A stretch of DNA of 64,000 nt from Typhlomys cinereus (taxonomy: Eukaryota > Chordata > Mammalia > Rodentia > Platacanthomyidae), in NCBI GenBank assembly GCA_023101885.1, contig JALPQD010000089.1, positions 6,309,087 through 6,373,086 of the forward strand, given 5' to 3'. Position numbers and translations under genes: made by a program. The notes under the pieces were generated by a model. It worked only from the letters and a program-made list of their open reading frames with translations. It had not been told where the DNA came from and made no database searches. This document shows positions 35,915 through 46,195 of this stretch, one piece after another (the stretch's first letter is position 1; each line of letters starts with the position of its first letter).

Positions 35915-36320
35915 GTGCTGCAGTTTGCCTGCATCGCTGCCGGAAAATTTCACCACCAAAGGGCTTAAGGCAACAAGGGGTTTTATTCTGACTTAGGATT
36001 GTCTGGTCACAGCTCCTCGTCCAGCTAGGTAGAAGGATCCACACTAATAGCAAGGGGTTGAAGGAACAGCAGCTTGAGAGAGGGACATATCTGACCAAGT
36101 ACACCAAAGGATGCCAACTTTCTTAACCAGCTCCCTCCATCTTATTCATCTGCCCGGGGACTAGTCCCATCCACTATGAGCTGGACCTTCCTCATCAACT
36201 AGACAATCTCCTGCAGGCTCACTTGGAGCGAGTTTAACTCAACTACTAATTCTTTACAAATACACCCAGAATTCAAACCCTCAACCATCAAGTTGACATT
36301 TGTATCGAACTATGGCACTT
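35915..36320 (-). mobile_element. MaLR-like LTR remnant, family copy 2
   Basis: On the minus strand it starts near GTCAACTTGATGG, passes AAGATGGAGGGAGCTGGTTA, then GAATAAAACCCCTTGTTGCC and ends near GGCAGCGATGCAGG. It shares its landmarks with copies at 6.8-7.15 kb and 40.96-41.17 kb. An internal polyadenylation signal (AATAAA) is present. It is the longest of the three and is probably a solo LTR. Confidence 0.6.
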
Positions 36321-36879
36321 AGAAATAAATTTTGTTAACAAAAGAAAGCAAGCCAAATATTTTACCTTTATTTACCAGTTTTCATAATAACAAGCCTGAA
36401 GCCTAGCATCTTTTTGAATTTATATTCTTTTAGGGTTTCATACGTGAGCACAATGAGTTTGTGTCATTTTCAACTCTTATGATCCAATCTTAACCTCCCT
36501 CTTTTTTCCCCACTAGCTCCCTCCTGTGGGTATGGCCCAGTGGGTTTTATCTGGGTCGTCTTAAATGGCATGTGCGTGAGCACTCTCTGGAGAAAGGATG
36601 ATGTCACCAAGCACACCACTGGGGAAAGTAGCTCCTCTCCTCATCCAGCATTGACCCTCAGTAGCCTCTTAGGAAGCTGTGTTCTCTCTTGAGACCTTTC
36701 TCCTTCCAATGACATGAGGTCTTTCTGGCATCTGCAATTCTTTGATGAAATGACTGTTCTAACCCTTGGCCCATTTTTTTTTTCCAATGGCATGTTTATT
36801 TTCCTTTTAAGTTTGAGAGTTCTTTGGACCGGACTAAAATCCTTTATGTACTCGTTACTCTGTGTGCGCTGTGAGACAC

Positions 36880-37195
36880 TATTCAAAGTCAAGTGACTTA
36901 AAGGGAGAAGGAGAAAGGAGATTTATTTAGCCTGCCAGAGGGGAGATACAGTCTTTTATAACAGAAGTAGAAGCTGGAGGTGGGCTAAGTCTCCTTCATG
37001 GAGACTAGAGCTGCAAGACTACTAACCGCAAGAGCAGACCTCTCCCAGAAGTAAGGTGGAGCCAATCCACCTCAAGGCCCACCCCTTGTGGCCGCCTTCC
37101 TTCAGCAAGTCTCCACCTCTTAAAGGTGCTGTGACCTTCCCAAATACATGAGTCTGTGGGTGACACATTTCAAACCATGACACTCTAACAGATAT
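36880..37195 (-). mobile_element. Rodent LTR/retrorepeat remnant, antisense
   Basis: It opens with GGAGATTTATTTAGCCTG and carries CTTCCTTCAGCAAGTCTCCA and GGTGCTGTGACCTTCCCAAA near the right end. The second half aligns by eye with the copy at 37.87-38.24 kb. It is a MaLR-type family by appearance, not assigned with certainty. Confidence 0.45.
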
Positions 37196-37309
37196 ATGTT
37201 TCACATAGGTCTTTTTTTCTCTCTAGTCAATGCTTTGTCTTTTCTCTTAACAGTGCCTTTTGAAGAGCAGAAACTTAATTTTGTCAAAAATATGTAAACT
37301 GTTTTTTTA

Positions 37310-37800
37310 AAATGACTTTAAACATTTTACTTATTTTTGAGAGAGAGAGAGAATATTCGTGGCATGGTGCAGGTGAAGGTCAGAGGGCAGCTGACACGTG
37401 GAAGTCAGTTCTCTCTTTCTACCACTGGGTGTTCCATGGATGAAACTCAGATCACCAGGCTTTTTTTAAAAAAATTTTTTATTATTATTTATTATTTATT
37501 CAATTGTGCGTATATGCATGTGTGTGCATGTATGTGTGTGTATGTAGAACCACAGACGAATTCAGGAACCACCATGGACTGCCTCTACCTCCTCCTTGTT
37601 TACTCTGCCCCGGGATTCACAGGCTCCGCCCTACCAGGACCAGAAACGCAGGCCGCCCCCTCTGGCATCTATATGTGGGGTCTAGGATCCAAACTCAGGA
37701 CCTCCTGCCTGCAAGGCAGAGGCTTAACCCTTGAGCCACCTCTCCAGCCCCAGATCACCAGGCTTATACTTGGGCATCTAACCCGCTGACCAGCCTGGCA
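37310..37800 (-). mobile_element. B3-like SINE host split by a younger type-A SINE
   Basis: The host parts are about 37310-37462 (GAGAGAGA run, AGGTGAAGGTCAGAGGGCAG, CTCTTTCTACCACTGGGTG) and about 37766-37800. They are antisense B2/B3-type sequence. The younger insert at 37463-37750 separates them. The host's duplicated target (CAGATCACCAGGCTT) is present on both sides. Confidence 0.75.
37463..37750 (-). mobile_element. tRNA-related SINE, type A, nested, with perfect 15-bp TSD
   Basis: This reverse copy has a T/A-rich tail, ATTCAATTG, a short interrupted GT microsatellite, the type-A body (GAACCACAGACGAATTCAGG) and a head ending CCACCTCTCCAGCCC. The perfect 15-bp duplication lies at 37448-37462 and 37751-37765. 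Confidence 0.93.
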
Positions 37801-37864
37801 ATTTCTGCAGAAGTGCCTATGGTGACCATGATTGGAGTTCGTCCTTGGAGGCAAAGGCCTTATT

Positions 37865-38245
37865 ACAGTCACTCCTCTTTGTTGCTGGGAGGCGACAAAG
37901 ACTCAAGGGAGCTTCATTTGGCTTTATTAGTTTACATGGCTCCCAGGAGGGGTGATAGTCCATTATGGTAGGAAAGGCACGGCAGAAGGTGTGGCCGGAG
38001 GCACAGAAGCAGGAAGGCGGCTCAGATCGCGGCCACCATCAGGAAGGCAGAGAGAGCAAGCGCCCACCGAGGCGCACAGTCAGACTTCCAGACCCCATGG
38101 TCCGCCCCTGTGACCTGCCTTCCTGCAGCAAGGCTCCATCTCCTCAGGGTGCTACAACCTTCTCAAATGTCAACACCAGCCCAGGACGTGGCCTCAAGAG
38201 CCTGAAGGGGCGGCTGACATTCAGATCACGACATCTGCCCTGGGA
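37865..38245 (-). mobile_element. Rodent LTR/retrorepeat remnant, antisense, second copy
   Basis: TTCATTTGGCTTTATTAG, CCATTATGGTAGGAAAGGCA, GCGGCCACCATCAGGAAGGC and AGCAAGGCTCCATCTCCTCA follow the order of a common antisense rodent retrorepeat (MT/MaLR-like). It resembles the 36.88 kb copy. Confidence 0.5.
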
Positions 38246-38999
38246 CCCTGACTAAGCTCTCTGTCTCTATTTGTGTCGCTCGTGTTCACGGATGGCTTCT
38301 ATTCCAGCGCTGGTGTCTTACCTGTCTGTCCAATGTATCCTGAATAGCTCGGGTTTCATGAATCTCCTGGGAATTGCACACATTTATCTTTTTTGACCGA
38401 ATGAGGGAGAGTCATAAAATTGACTTTATTCCTGTCTCCTCCCCCGCTATGCTTTTTTCCTGGAACGTAGCTCACGCCCTTGGCCTTTCCCTCCAGCGTG
38501 TTTGGAGGTTCCCTGTGTCCCTGAGCATCTCCTTTCCCTTTAGCAGCTGCGTCACCTTCCCCTTTAGGGGCGATCTATAGATTATCACCTTCACCTGGGG
38601 TTTGGCCCGGCTCCAGACCCAGCTATGACGACTTTATGGCGAGCCGCTTTGTGCAGAGTCATCTCATGTTTTCAACCTGGAGTTTACTGCGTGTCACTAA
38701 TGAGCCGGGCCTTGCATGACACACAGGAGATTCAGGGACAAATGTGGCCTGGCCCTGCACCCGGGGTAGAAGGCCTACAGGAGGGGAGGCACTGCTGTGT
38801 GGGATTCAGGGCAGGAGCAGCCTCTACGCTTTCTCGTCGGTCAGACTTAGTTCTTGCGGGAAGCAGGAGGAAGGGACAGGTCAAAACTCTGTGTTCACAA
38901 AGGACATTCTGGGACCAGAAAGGTCACATGCGAGCTGATGGGGCAGAAGGGGAGCCTGCCAGGACCTGGGGGGGGCGTGGCTAGGTGGGTGAGAACTGG

Positions 39000-39240
39000 A
39001 GATCCATGCCCCCCCCACCTGTAGTCCCAGCTCTCAGGCGGAAACAGGGACTCCGCAGGGCAAGTTGGCTGGCTGATTGGCAAGCTCTGAGTTGAGTGGA
39101 GACAGCTACCTTGATAAAATTGATGAGCTATTTACAAGACTGTCAATTTCAGGCCTCCATTCAGCTCACATACATGCCTGCGCAAACACCCATCCTTGTG
39201 CACATGTGCACGCAAACTTGCACATATGCGTGTAAAAACA
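39000..39240 (+). mobile_element. B4-like SINE, 5' truncated
   Basis: CACCTGTAGTCCCAGCTCTC, AAGTTGGCTGGCTGATTGGC, AGGCCTCCATTCAGCTCACA and a CA-rich tail of GCACATGTGCACGC-type units match the second half of a B4-type SINE. Confidence 0.5.
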
Positions 39241-39502
39241 GATGCGAAGGCTGCTAAGCCTAGGAGGCCATGTGGAAGCTAGAGACCACTGGGTAGACCC
39301 CAAGGGACAAGGGTCATCACCCCAACTTCCTCAGGCCGGGGCTTCCCCCCTCCCCTTGCATCCATCCCTTCCTCTCTTCCAACCAGCATGCAGTATTCCT
39401 GTGGCAGACTTGGAGCTGGCCCTGTGTCAGGGGCAAGTAAGATGGGGGAAAGATGTCACCTGTCACACAGGTGATGAGAGAGTGAATATAGAGTCCAGGT
39501 CC

Positions 39503-39566
39503 AAGGCCTGGTGCCATGAGCCTCGCCGTGGGGTAAGGCCTGGTGCCGTGAGCCTCGCCGTGGGGT
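39503..39566. repeat. Tandem duplication, two 32-bp units
   Basis: AAGGCCTGGTGCCATGAGCC then TCGCCGTGGGGT is repeated immediately with one difference. Confidence 0.95.
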
Positions 39567-40042
39567 AGCTTCGCCCACCATTACGAGGTTGTATCCTGGT
39601 CTCTCTAGTCCTCCACCTGGGTAGAGGCCTCAGACTTTCACCCCATCCACGGGAGAGGGGTGAGTGTGCACTAGCAGGTAGACATCCGTGGCAGGAACTC
39701 TGTGATTCGGAGGCCCGAGTAATTCTAGGGCACACACTCACCATGCCCTCACTAGGCCAGACACACCCAGGGTCCCACGCATGTGCACACGTGTGCACGC
39801 ACATACACGTGCCAGCACATCTCTGTCCTGCAGGTGCACGGTGCAGGGGAGAGAACAGCCAAGAGCAAGCTCACACTTAACTTCATGTCCCCTACTCGGG
39901 CTTTGCCAGGCTATTGGGCAGGGCTGACCAGGGCAAATGTCCAGCTGAGAGCCTCGATGGCTGTTTTGGGGGACGAATGACCCAGCACTTCCAATGACTT
40001 GGCTCCTAAATGGCGTCTAATTTCATTAAGCTTTGGAAACAG

Positions 40043-40480
40043 TGACGTCACAGGCTCCTGCCCTGCTGGAGCCACCCACATAGACAAACTAGTGCTGGAG
40101 ATTCATCTGCAAGAACCCGGAGAAGCGAGGTTCTGAGCCTGCACGGTTAAAATAGCCAAGCTGAGGCATTCTGCTATGAAAAGAAATTACAGAAGTGGTT
40201 TGTTAGTCAGACATTCCCAGCGGCAGCTTCCTTGCCCGGGAGCAGGGGAGACGTGCATGTTTATTTTGGGTGGGCTAGCTGCCCTCCCCCTGGATGCAGC
40301 CGCACCGTGCATTCTGCAGAGCACAAACCTGTTTTCTCCCCTCCAGCTAACCCGAACCGATGCATCTATGGCTCTCTTTCTGTCTAAGGCACAATGAGGC
40401 TGGAATCACGGGTTTTGCTGTTTAGCGAAGCGGAGTGACGTCAGTGTTCAGTCACATGGAGGTCACAGGGGGTCACAGGG
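40043..40480. promoter_or_regulatory. Cluster of CRE and DR4-type motifs
   Basis: Two perfect palindromic CREs (TGACGTCA) occur at 40043-40050 and 40436-40443. Just after the second, AGGTCA-cagg-GGGTCA at 40460-40475 fits a direct repeat with four-base spacing (DR4), the type bound by thyroid-hormone or LXR receptors with RXR. The motif matches are direct. Enhancer function is inference, and single motifs occur by chance in 64 kb. Confidence 0.35.
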
Positions 40481-40506
40481 TAAAGGCAGAAGGTTCCTTT
40501 GCTCCA

Positions 40507-40523
40507 TTTTTTTTTTTTTTTTT
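40507..40523. repeat. T17 homopolymer
   Basis: A run of 17 T lies 30 bases downstream of the CRE/DR4 cluster. Confidence 0.85.
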
Positions 40524-40959
40524 CCTACATAACTGAGCGCAGAGCAGAAGGGAGCAAGAAGACTGCTTGACTCAGAGATCATGGGATCCGTGGGGCTGTC
40601 GGGGCCATGGGAAGGAGTCTACCAGCAGGAGCAGAGCCCCCGGGGCCTCTTGAGGTGGACATGGGTGAGTGCGCATCCGTGTGGCTTCAGGTCCACAGAA
40701 CAGGCTTTCTCTGAAGGCCGCAGCCCTGTGGACACCGGGGTGGGGCCACTGATACAGATGTCGGTCACCTTGACAGTCGAGGATACGAGCTCCGGGAGCA
40801 TTTGTAAAGAATGAGTGTTTGAGTTGGGCCTCAAGCAGCCTGCAAGACGTTGTCTAGTTGATGAGGAAAGAACGCCCCGCCCACGGTGGGTGGGTCTGCT
40901 CTCTGGGCAGGTGGATGAGAGGGAGGGAGCTGGTGAAGGATGCCATGTCCCTCTGTACG

Positions 40960-41175
40960 CTTGATCAGACATGCTGGCCTAACAAGTGAGGGTTGTCCCT
41001 CGGCAGTCCCGAGCGTATGAGGCTCCAGTTCCATCAGCCCTTGATGTTGGCGTGTGCTCTCCCGCCAAGCTGGACAAGGAAATAACCAGATCATCCTAAG
41101 AGAAAATAGAACCCCTTGTTCTCATAGGCCATTTGGTCATGAATTTATCAGTAACGGTGCAGAGTGCACATTCTT
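40960..41175 (+). mobile_element. MaLR-like LTR remnant, family copy 3 (3' half)
   Basis: CGCCAAGCTGGACAAGGAAA, ACCAGATCATCCTAAGAG, ATAGAACCCCTTGTTCTCAT and CATGAATTTATCAGTAACGG align with the 3' half of the LTR at 35.9-36.3 kb, in opposite orientation. The polyadenylation signal is mutated (AATAGAA). Confidence 0.6.
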
Positions 41176-41464
41176 AGTCATGGCGCTGCCCTGCAACCAG
41201 GAGGCTGGCAGCACCCTTCCCCCGCCCACCCGGGCCTCCCCCCCCCTTAGATGCCAGCAGCACCCCAAACCCAGTCATGGTGGCTGAAACATCCCCTAGG
41301 AGACATTCCTGACGGAGAACCCCTAGCACGAAGCTCTTCGGGGACAAAATCTGCCAAGTGTGACGGGTCAGCCTCACTGTCCACTGGACCTAGAGTCGCC
41401 ATGGAAACGCGAGTGCTTCCGGGAAGGTTTGGCTGAGCAGGGAACACCCGCTCTGAGTGGGAGC

Positions 41465-41695
41465 AGCATCCTAAGGCCCTAAGCTGAATTAAAAGGCCGA
41501 AGCCAGCCGGGCCCCAGCATTCACCTCCCTAGGCTTTCTGACCGCAGACTCGGTGCAACCGGCCTCCTCCAGCTCTCCACTCTGCCTTCCTGCCCCCGCG
41601 GACTGTACCCTGGAACTATGGGACGGAAGACATCTTTCTTTAGTTACTTTTTCCAGGGTTTCGTCACCGCAGCAAGGAAAGAAACTACTACACAG
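41465..41695 (+). mobile_element. MT-type MaLR LTR 3' half
   Basis: GAATTAAAAGGCCGAAGCCA, CCAGCATTCACCTCC, CTTTCTGACCGCAGACTCGG, GACTGTACCCTGGAACT, TCGTCACCGCAGCAAGGAAA and GAAACTACTACA follow the known order of rodent MTD/MTE-like LTRs from the AATAAA-adjacent region to the end. It is the best-recognised LTR in the window. Confidence 0.65.
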
Positions 41696-41872
41696 GAGTC
41701 CACGGCTCCAAGTTTTTAACTGGCTTCTTTGTGTTGTAGGCACCTTGCTTTTATATTAGTTTTGTTTGTTCTTTGACATGTCTCGTGCAAGTATCCAGTG
41801 GAGCTTGAGCGTATCCACCCCTTGCCCTTCTTACTACCCAGACCCCCCAGTACATCAAACATGTCTTCCCTC

Positions 41873-41874
<2 letters not shown>

Positions 41875-41926
<52 letters not shown>
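41875..41926. repeat. (GT)21(GC)5 microsatellite
   Basis: A run of pure alternating purine-pyrimidine, 52 bases long, switches from GT to GC units. It is not attached to a recognisable SINE. Confidence 0.95.
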
Positions 41927-41927
<1 letters not shown>

Positions 41928-42043
41928 GCACAGCCCCTGTGCACCACTGCACAAAATGATTCTGTTCCCAGCGGCCATCAGCTGCCACCAGGTCCTAAGC
42001 CAGGACTGAAGCCGCATGAGCCCCTCCATGCTGGAAAAGTACC

Positions 42044-42135
42044 TTTTTTTTGCTGTGTGCCCAAACTGGATCAAACCATCCTCCTCCTCAGCCTCCCGAG
42101 TTCTGGGGGTGCAGGTGTGTACCACCATACCCCGT
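42044..42135 (-). mobile_element. Truncated B1-like SINE, antisense
   Basis: TTTTTTTTGCTGTGTGCCCA, then CATCCTCCTCCTCAGCCTCC, CGAGTTCTGGGGGTGCAGGT and GTACCACCATACCCC match the antisense B1 second half, with an internal deletion. Confidence 0.65.
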
Positions 42136-43675
42136 TTCCTCTGGTCTTCAAGGGTGGTCTTGGGTCTTGTCCTGTGTCCATTGGTCAGTTCCTCAAGGCC
42201 TGGTCAAGGCAGGACTGGGAAGAGAGCCCGGCTAAAGGTCACAGGTCACGGGATGTCTGCCCACAGAGTCTGAGGCTGCAGGGACAGAGCACTTCATTTT
42301 AGTAGACGGTCATAATGAGGCTCCGTAGCTCTCCATGTGACGTTCAGCAGTGACAGATCTTGCACCTTTCTTCCTAACAAGCATTTCCCACCCGATGGTC
42401 CGCTTTGTCCCATGTTGTGGGAGGAGCCATAGGTACATGGAAGATGACTGACAGGTGCAGGGGATGGCACTGCATCCGCGAATTCAGAAAAGTCACAGCT
42501 TCTCCAGCTCTGTCTGCAGTGCGGGGCACCACCAAGTTGGTGAGGAGAGTTGGGGGGACACGTGGCATGCCCCCAATACATCATGGCCTTGCTCCAAGCG
42601 CTCTCCCTTCCTTCTCTTTACCTTTCCTCCACTTTCTCGGAGTGGAATGGCCGAAACCCATGGCGTCACCCCATCGCCTCTGACTGACTAATCGAGCCGG
42701 AGAGGACGCACGGCTCACTTCCTGGTCCGTCACATGCCTGGACTCCTGGTGGCCCAGTTTCCCAGTGACATTCACTACTGACTCACTCGTCTTGTGGTCA
42801 CCTCTGAAGTCACAGTCCTGTTCTGCTCTCCCTTTACCCCACTGGCCCACACCAGCTTGGGGGGCCAGTGTGTGGAAACGGAGTCTTTGGTCTACACTGT
42901 GCTCGGGTGACTCTTTGTAAGGATCCAGAACTTTGCTAGATGGGCCGTTTCATGAGGGCAGGCGCGCGTCTGCCTCGATCCACTGCATTGCCTTTCAGAG
43001 CGCTGCAGCATAGAGGTCTCTGTGCGATGCACGCCGTGTGCGATGCACATTGTGTACGACGCGCCGCATGCGATGCGCACCTGCCGATTGACTGCTGGAC
43101 TCCAGAGACGCTCACCTGTGCTGCTCCTCCACCCTGCTCCATGCAGCATTCGTGGAAAAGCAAATGAGCGGAACCTTTGCAACCTTAATAACTTGCCAGC
43201 AAGTGGGCTTGGGCCTGGGTTCCCTGAGTGTGTGGACCAGTGGAAGGACCATGACCCGAGGTCTCAAGATTGGCTGGACGTCAGCCCTGCTTCTCACAGG
43301 CTGGCTGGCTTTGAGTCTCGGTTCTCTCCCTGGAGGGGTGGAATAGGGGTACCTGCTAGGGCAGCCTTGAGAATTGTGTGACAGAGGGTGTGACAGAGGC
43401 CACGGCCTGAGCCTGGAGTGGTCCGGGTGTGACTGTCCTCAACTTTAAGGGTCTCTTGCACTTGGATCCAGGTCCGACCTCCCTCCCACGGCTTTATCAC
43501 CATGTGCCTCCCCACCCCTGCCCTCGGCTTTGCCTGCCATCCTCAACTCGGCAAGCATTCGTTAAGCCTGTGCCCATGCCTCAGATGCCTACGGAGACCA
43601 AGCATCTGTGAAAACCAGATTAAGTGGGATTTTAGGTGATGTAGCCTCTTTCAATTTTTTTTTCCATCTGATTTG

Positions 43676-43800
43676 GGAAAAAAAAAAGTCTTTAATTAGT
43701 TGTTTTGAAATAATCTCAGACTTACCCTCCAAATTGCAAAAATAGCCAAGTTCCCATTTCGCCTTTGTCATGCTTCCCTAAATACCAGCATCTTACATCA
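43676..43800. mobile_element. Possible old LINE-1 3' fragment
   Basis: CTCCAAATTGCAAAAATAGC, CAAGTTCCCATTTCGCC and AATACCAGCATCTTACATCA resemble a widespread old L1 3' UTR motif (AGTTGCAAAAATAGTAC... AATGTTAACATCTTACAT). Confidence 0.4.
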
Positions 43801-44424
43801 TGTCCTGGGTTGGAGCTGTAATAGCCCTCAGAGGTCATGTGAAGGCTTCTGGTGCCACGGCATGCGGAGGGAATTGGACCCCGAGGACTCCACCCTCATC
43901 CGAGGATGGATTCCTGACCCAGTGGATTGATGGTGTTACCAGTGGTCAGAGACTATGCCAGGAGTTTCCAGGGTCTTGTTCAAGGAGTTGAAATAAAAGC
44001 CCACATAGATTGAAAAGTCAGCAAGAGCACTTTCCAAGTAGGAGTGACAGGGCACCGCATGACTGAGAGGACTCAAGGTCCACAGTTATCGTTTGGGGTT
44101 TAAGAGGAGGAGGATTTTGGTTGCTGAGGGGTGTAGTGTAAGTGGCTCTTGTGTTTTGCCCGACAGATTTGGATTATGTAAGCCTTTGCTCACTGCACAT
44201 GCACCTTCCCATGATGCATCTGATTTTAGTCATATATATGCCCCATTATGCATAGGAATAGATGGTGAGTAGGAGATTCTCCCAAAAGTTCACTCAGAGG
44301 GTGGTCTTTGCCTTATTGTACATGTACCTGAAACCAGTATAGATTGGAGCATCTGTCCAGAGTCAGGATGTATTCTAAGATATTTAAACAGAAGTGAGTA
44401 TTATCAAGGGCGGAGGTATTTATC

Positions 44425-44659
44425 AGCAGGCACTGTGTATCCCTGTGGAGGACCAAGGGTGACTTTGGGAATCATCATCCTGGATTGCTTTACTTCCTTA
44501 TTGCTTCGCTCTGGGATTTTCCCAGGTTCTGTCTTTCCAAAGCTGGAAATGCAGGCCACCCCATTTCCACCTGCAGTTTTTAGGTGGGATCTGGGATTTG
44601 AACTCAGGTTCTTCGGCTTGCAAGGCCAAGTCTTAACCCGTGAGCCATCTCTCCGGCCC
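44425..44659 (-). mobile_element. tRNA-related SINE, type B, tail lost
   Basis: The body matches type B (CCTGTGGAGGACCAAGGGTG, CATCCTGGATTGCTTTACTT, GGAAATGCAGGCCACCCC) and the head ends GAGCCATCTCTCCGGCCC. No microsatellite tail or clear target-site duplication is seen. It looks older than the type-A copies. Confidence 0.8.
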
Positions 44660-45601
44660 TACAAGTGCATTTTTAGAAGAGAAGTGTGTGTGTGTGCATA
44701 GTACATGCAGGTAAGGGTTGTAGATGCCAAGTGCGTTGTGAGAAGAAGGGTGTGTACAGTTCAAATCAAGTAGAATTCCAAGTTACTAAGCTTTTCTATG
44801 CTTGTCTGCCTCTGTAGGAATTAGGAGTTGGGGCTTATTTGGATGACGTAGGTCACTGGGAGTGTGTCCTGGAAGGATATCTGTTCCTGGTTCCTTCTTC
44901 TCCCTACGTATATGATGGCCACGAGGCAAGCAGCCCCACCCACCACCTGCTCCTGCCACCATGCCGTTCTGCTCCACCTGGGAACCAACCAAACATGCAG
45001 TGACACTCCGAGTCCAAACAAACCTTCCTTCCCTGAAGTTGATTTTCTCAGATACTTTATCCCCAGCCCGGCGAGTTCATGGATACAACCACAATGCCAC
45101 TGTCCAAACAAGCCATGATATAGTCCCGTTGACCAAGTTGCAGTCTTACTCAAATGTCCTTTTTCTCTGAGCCAGAAAAACCATGCTTTTCCTGCTGCCC
45201 TGCGAGCCCTCCTTTTCCATGAGAGAATGCTAAGTGGCCCGATCTCACGAGGGTCTCCTGGAGGCCATCGCTGTGATTTCAGGACAGCCATGTTGCGCCT
45301 GGAGCACAACATTCCACAACACTGAGCTAAGACGGTGCTCTCGGCTGCCCTTGTATTTCCCCTGCTCAGTTCAGGAGCCAGCAGAGCTTTGGTTCCTTTG
45401 AGTAGAGATTGGAATCTGGGAGCTAGGGCTTGGCTACTGTGTGTGTTCTTGTGGACTTGTCTGTGGAAAGAGCCAGTGGGTATTAGCATTCAGACTGTGT
45501 GTATACACATGTCCATTTCCATGTGGTAGTGTTTAAGGTTTTTTGGGGGGCAGGGGTGAGTGTGTGGGGGTGTTAGCCCTCCTTAAAAGTTCTCTACCAT
45601 G

Positions 45602-45813
45602 GTTCCTTAGATATGTTACAGGCTTATTTTAACCATTTGACTTAGGCTCCAAAGTAACTGTTACTTAATGTTGGTAGTATAGCACATTATGATGAATAGC
45701 TTTAATTGTTTTTAAAGTCATGTTCACATGCTTAAATCTGGATATCAGAATTTAAGCAATACTGAAATGTATGAATGTCTCCTTAATATACTGATTACAA
45801 AGCAAAAAAAAAA
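45602..45813 (+). mobile_element. Retroposed insert with poly-A and perfect 17-bp TSD
   Basis: About 200 bp of AT-rich sequence ends in an A14 run (45804-45817, overlapping the duplication). It is flanked by an exact 17-bp duplication (AAAAGTTCTCTACCATG) at 45585-45601 and 45814-45830. This is the signature of LINE-1-driven retroposition of a 5'-truncated RNA. The body matches none of the SINE types in the window and has no open frame of note. It reads like an mRNA 3' UTR, so I call it a probable 5'-truncated processed retrocopy. I cannot name the parent gene. Confidence 0.8.
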
Positions 45814-45899
45814 AAAAGTTCTCTACCATGTCTAAGCATGGTGGCCCGTGAAGCTGTCCTGGAGCTAAGAAATATAAAAAAGGCAGAAAAAGGAAAGAA

Positions 45900-46110
45900 G
45901 GGGCTAGAGAGGTGGCTCAGGGATTAAGCCTCTGCCTTGCAGGCGGAAGTTCCTGAGTTTGGATCCTAAACCTCACATATAGACACTGGGCGGAGCAGGG
46001 GCGGCCTGTGTTTCTGGTCCTGGTAGGGCAGAGCCTGTGAGTCCCGGGGCAGAGTAAGCAAGGAGGAGGTGGAGGCGGTCCATGGTGGTTCCGGAATTCA
46101 CCCGTGGTTC

Positions 46111-46150
<40 letters not shown>

Positions 46151-46195
46151 TACACACACGTGCACATGCATACAATTGAATTTAAAAAAAAAAAG
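45900..46195 (+). mobile_element. tRNA-related SINE, type A, complete, with 13-bp TSD
   Basis: It starts GGGGCTAGAGAGGTGGCTCA, with a B-box-like GAGTTTGGATCC, the type-A body, a CA run (about 46114-46145), CAATTGAATTT and an A-tail. AAAAAGGAAAGAA at 45887-45899 is repeated at 46196-46208. It lies 70 bases downstream of the retroposed insert. Confidence 0.92.
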
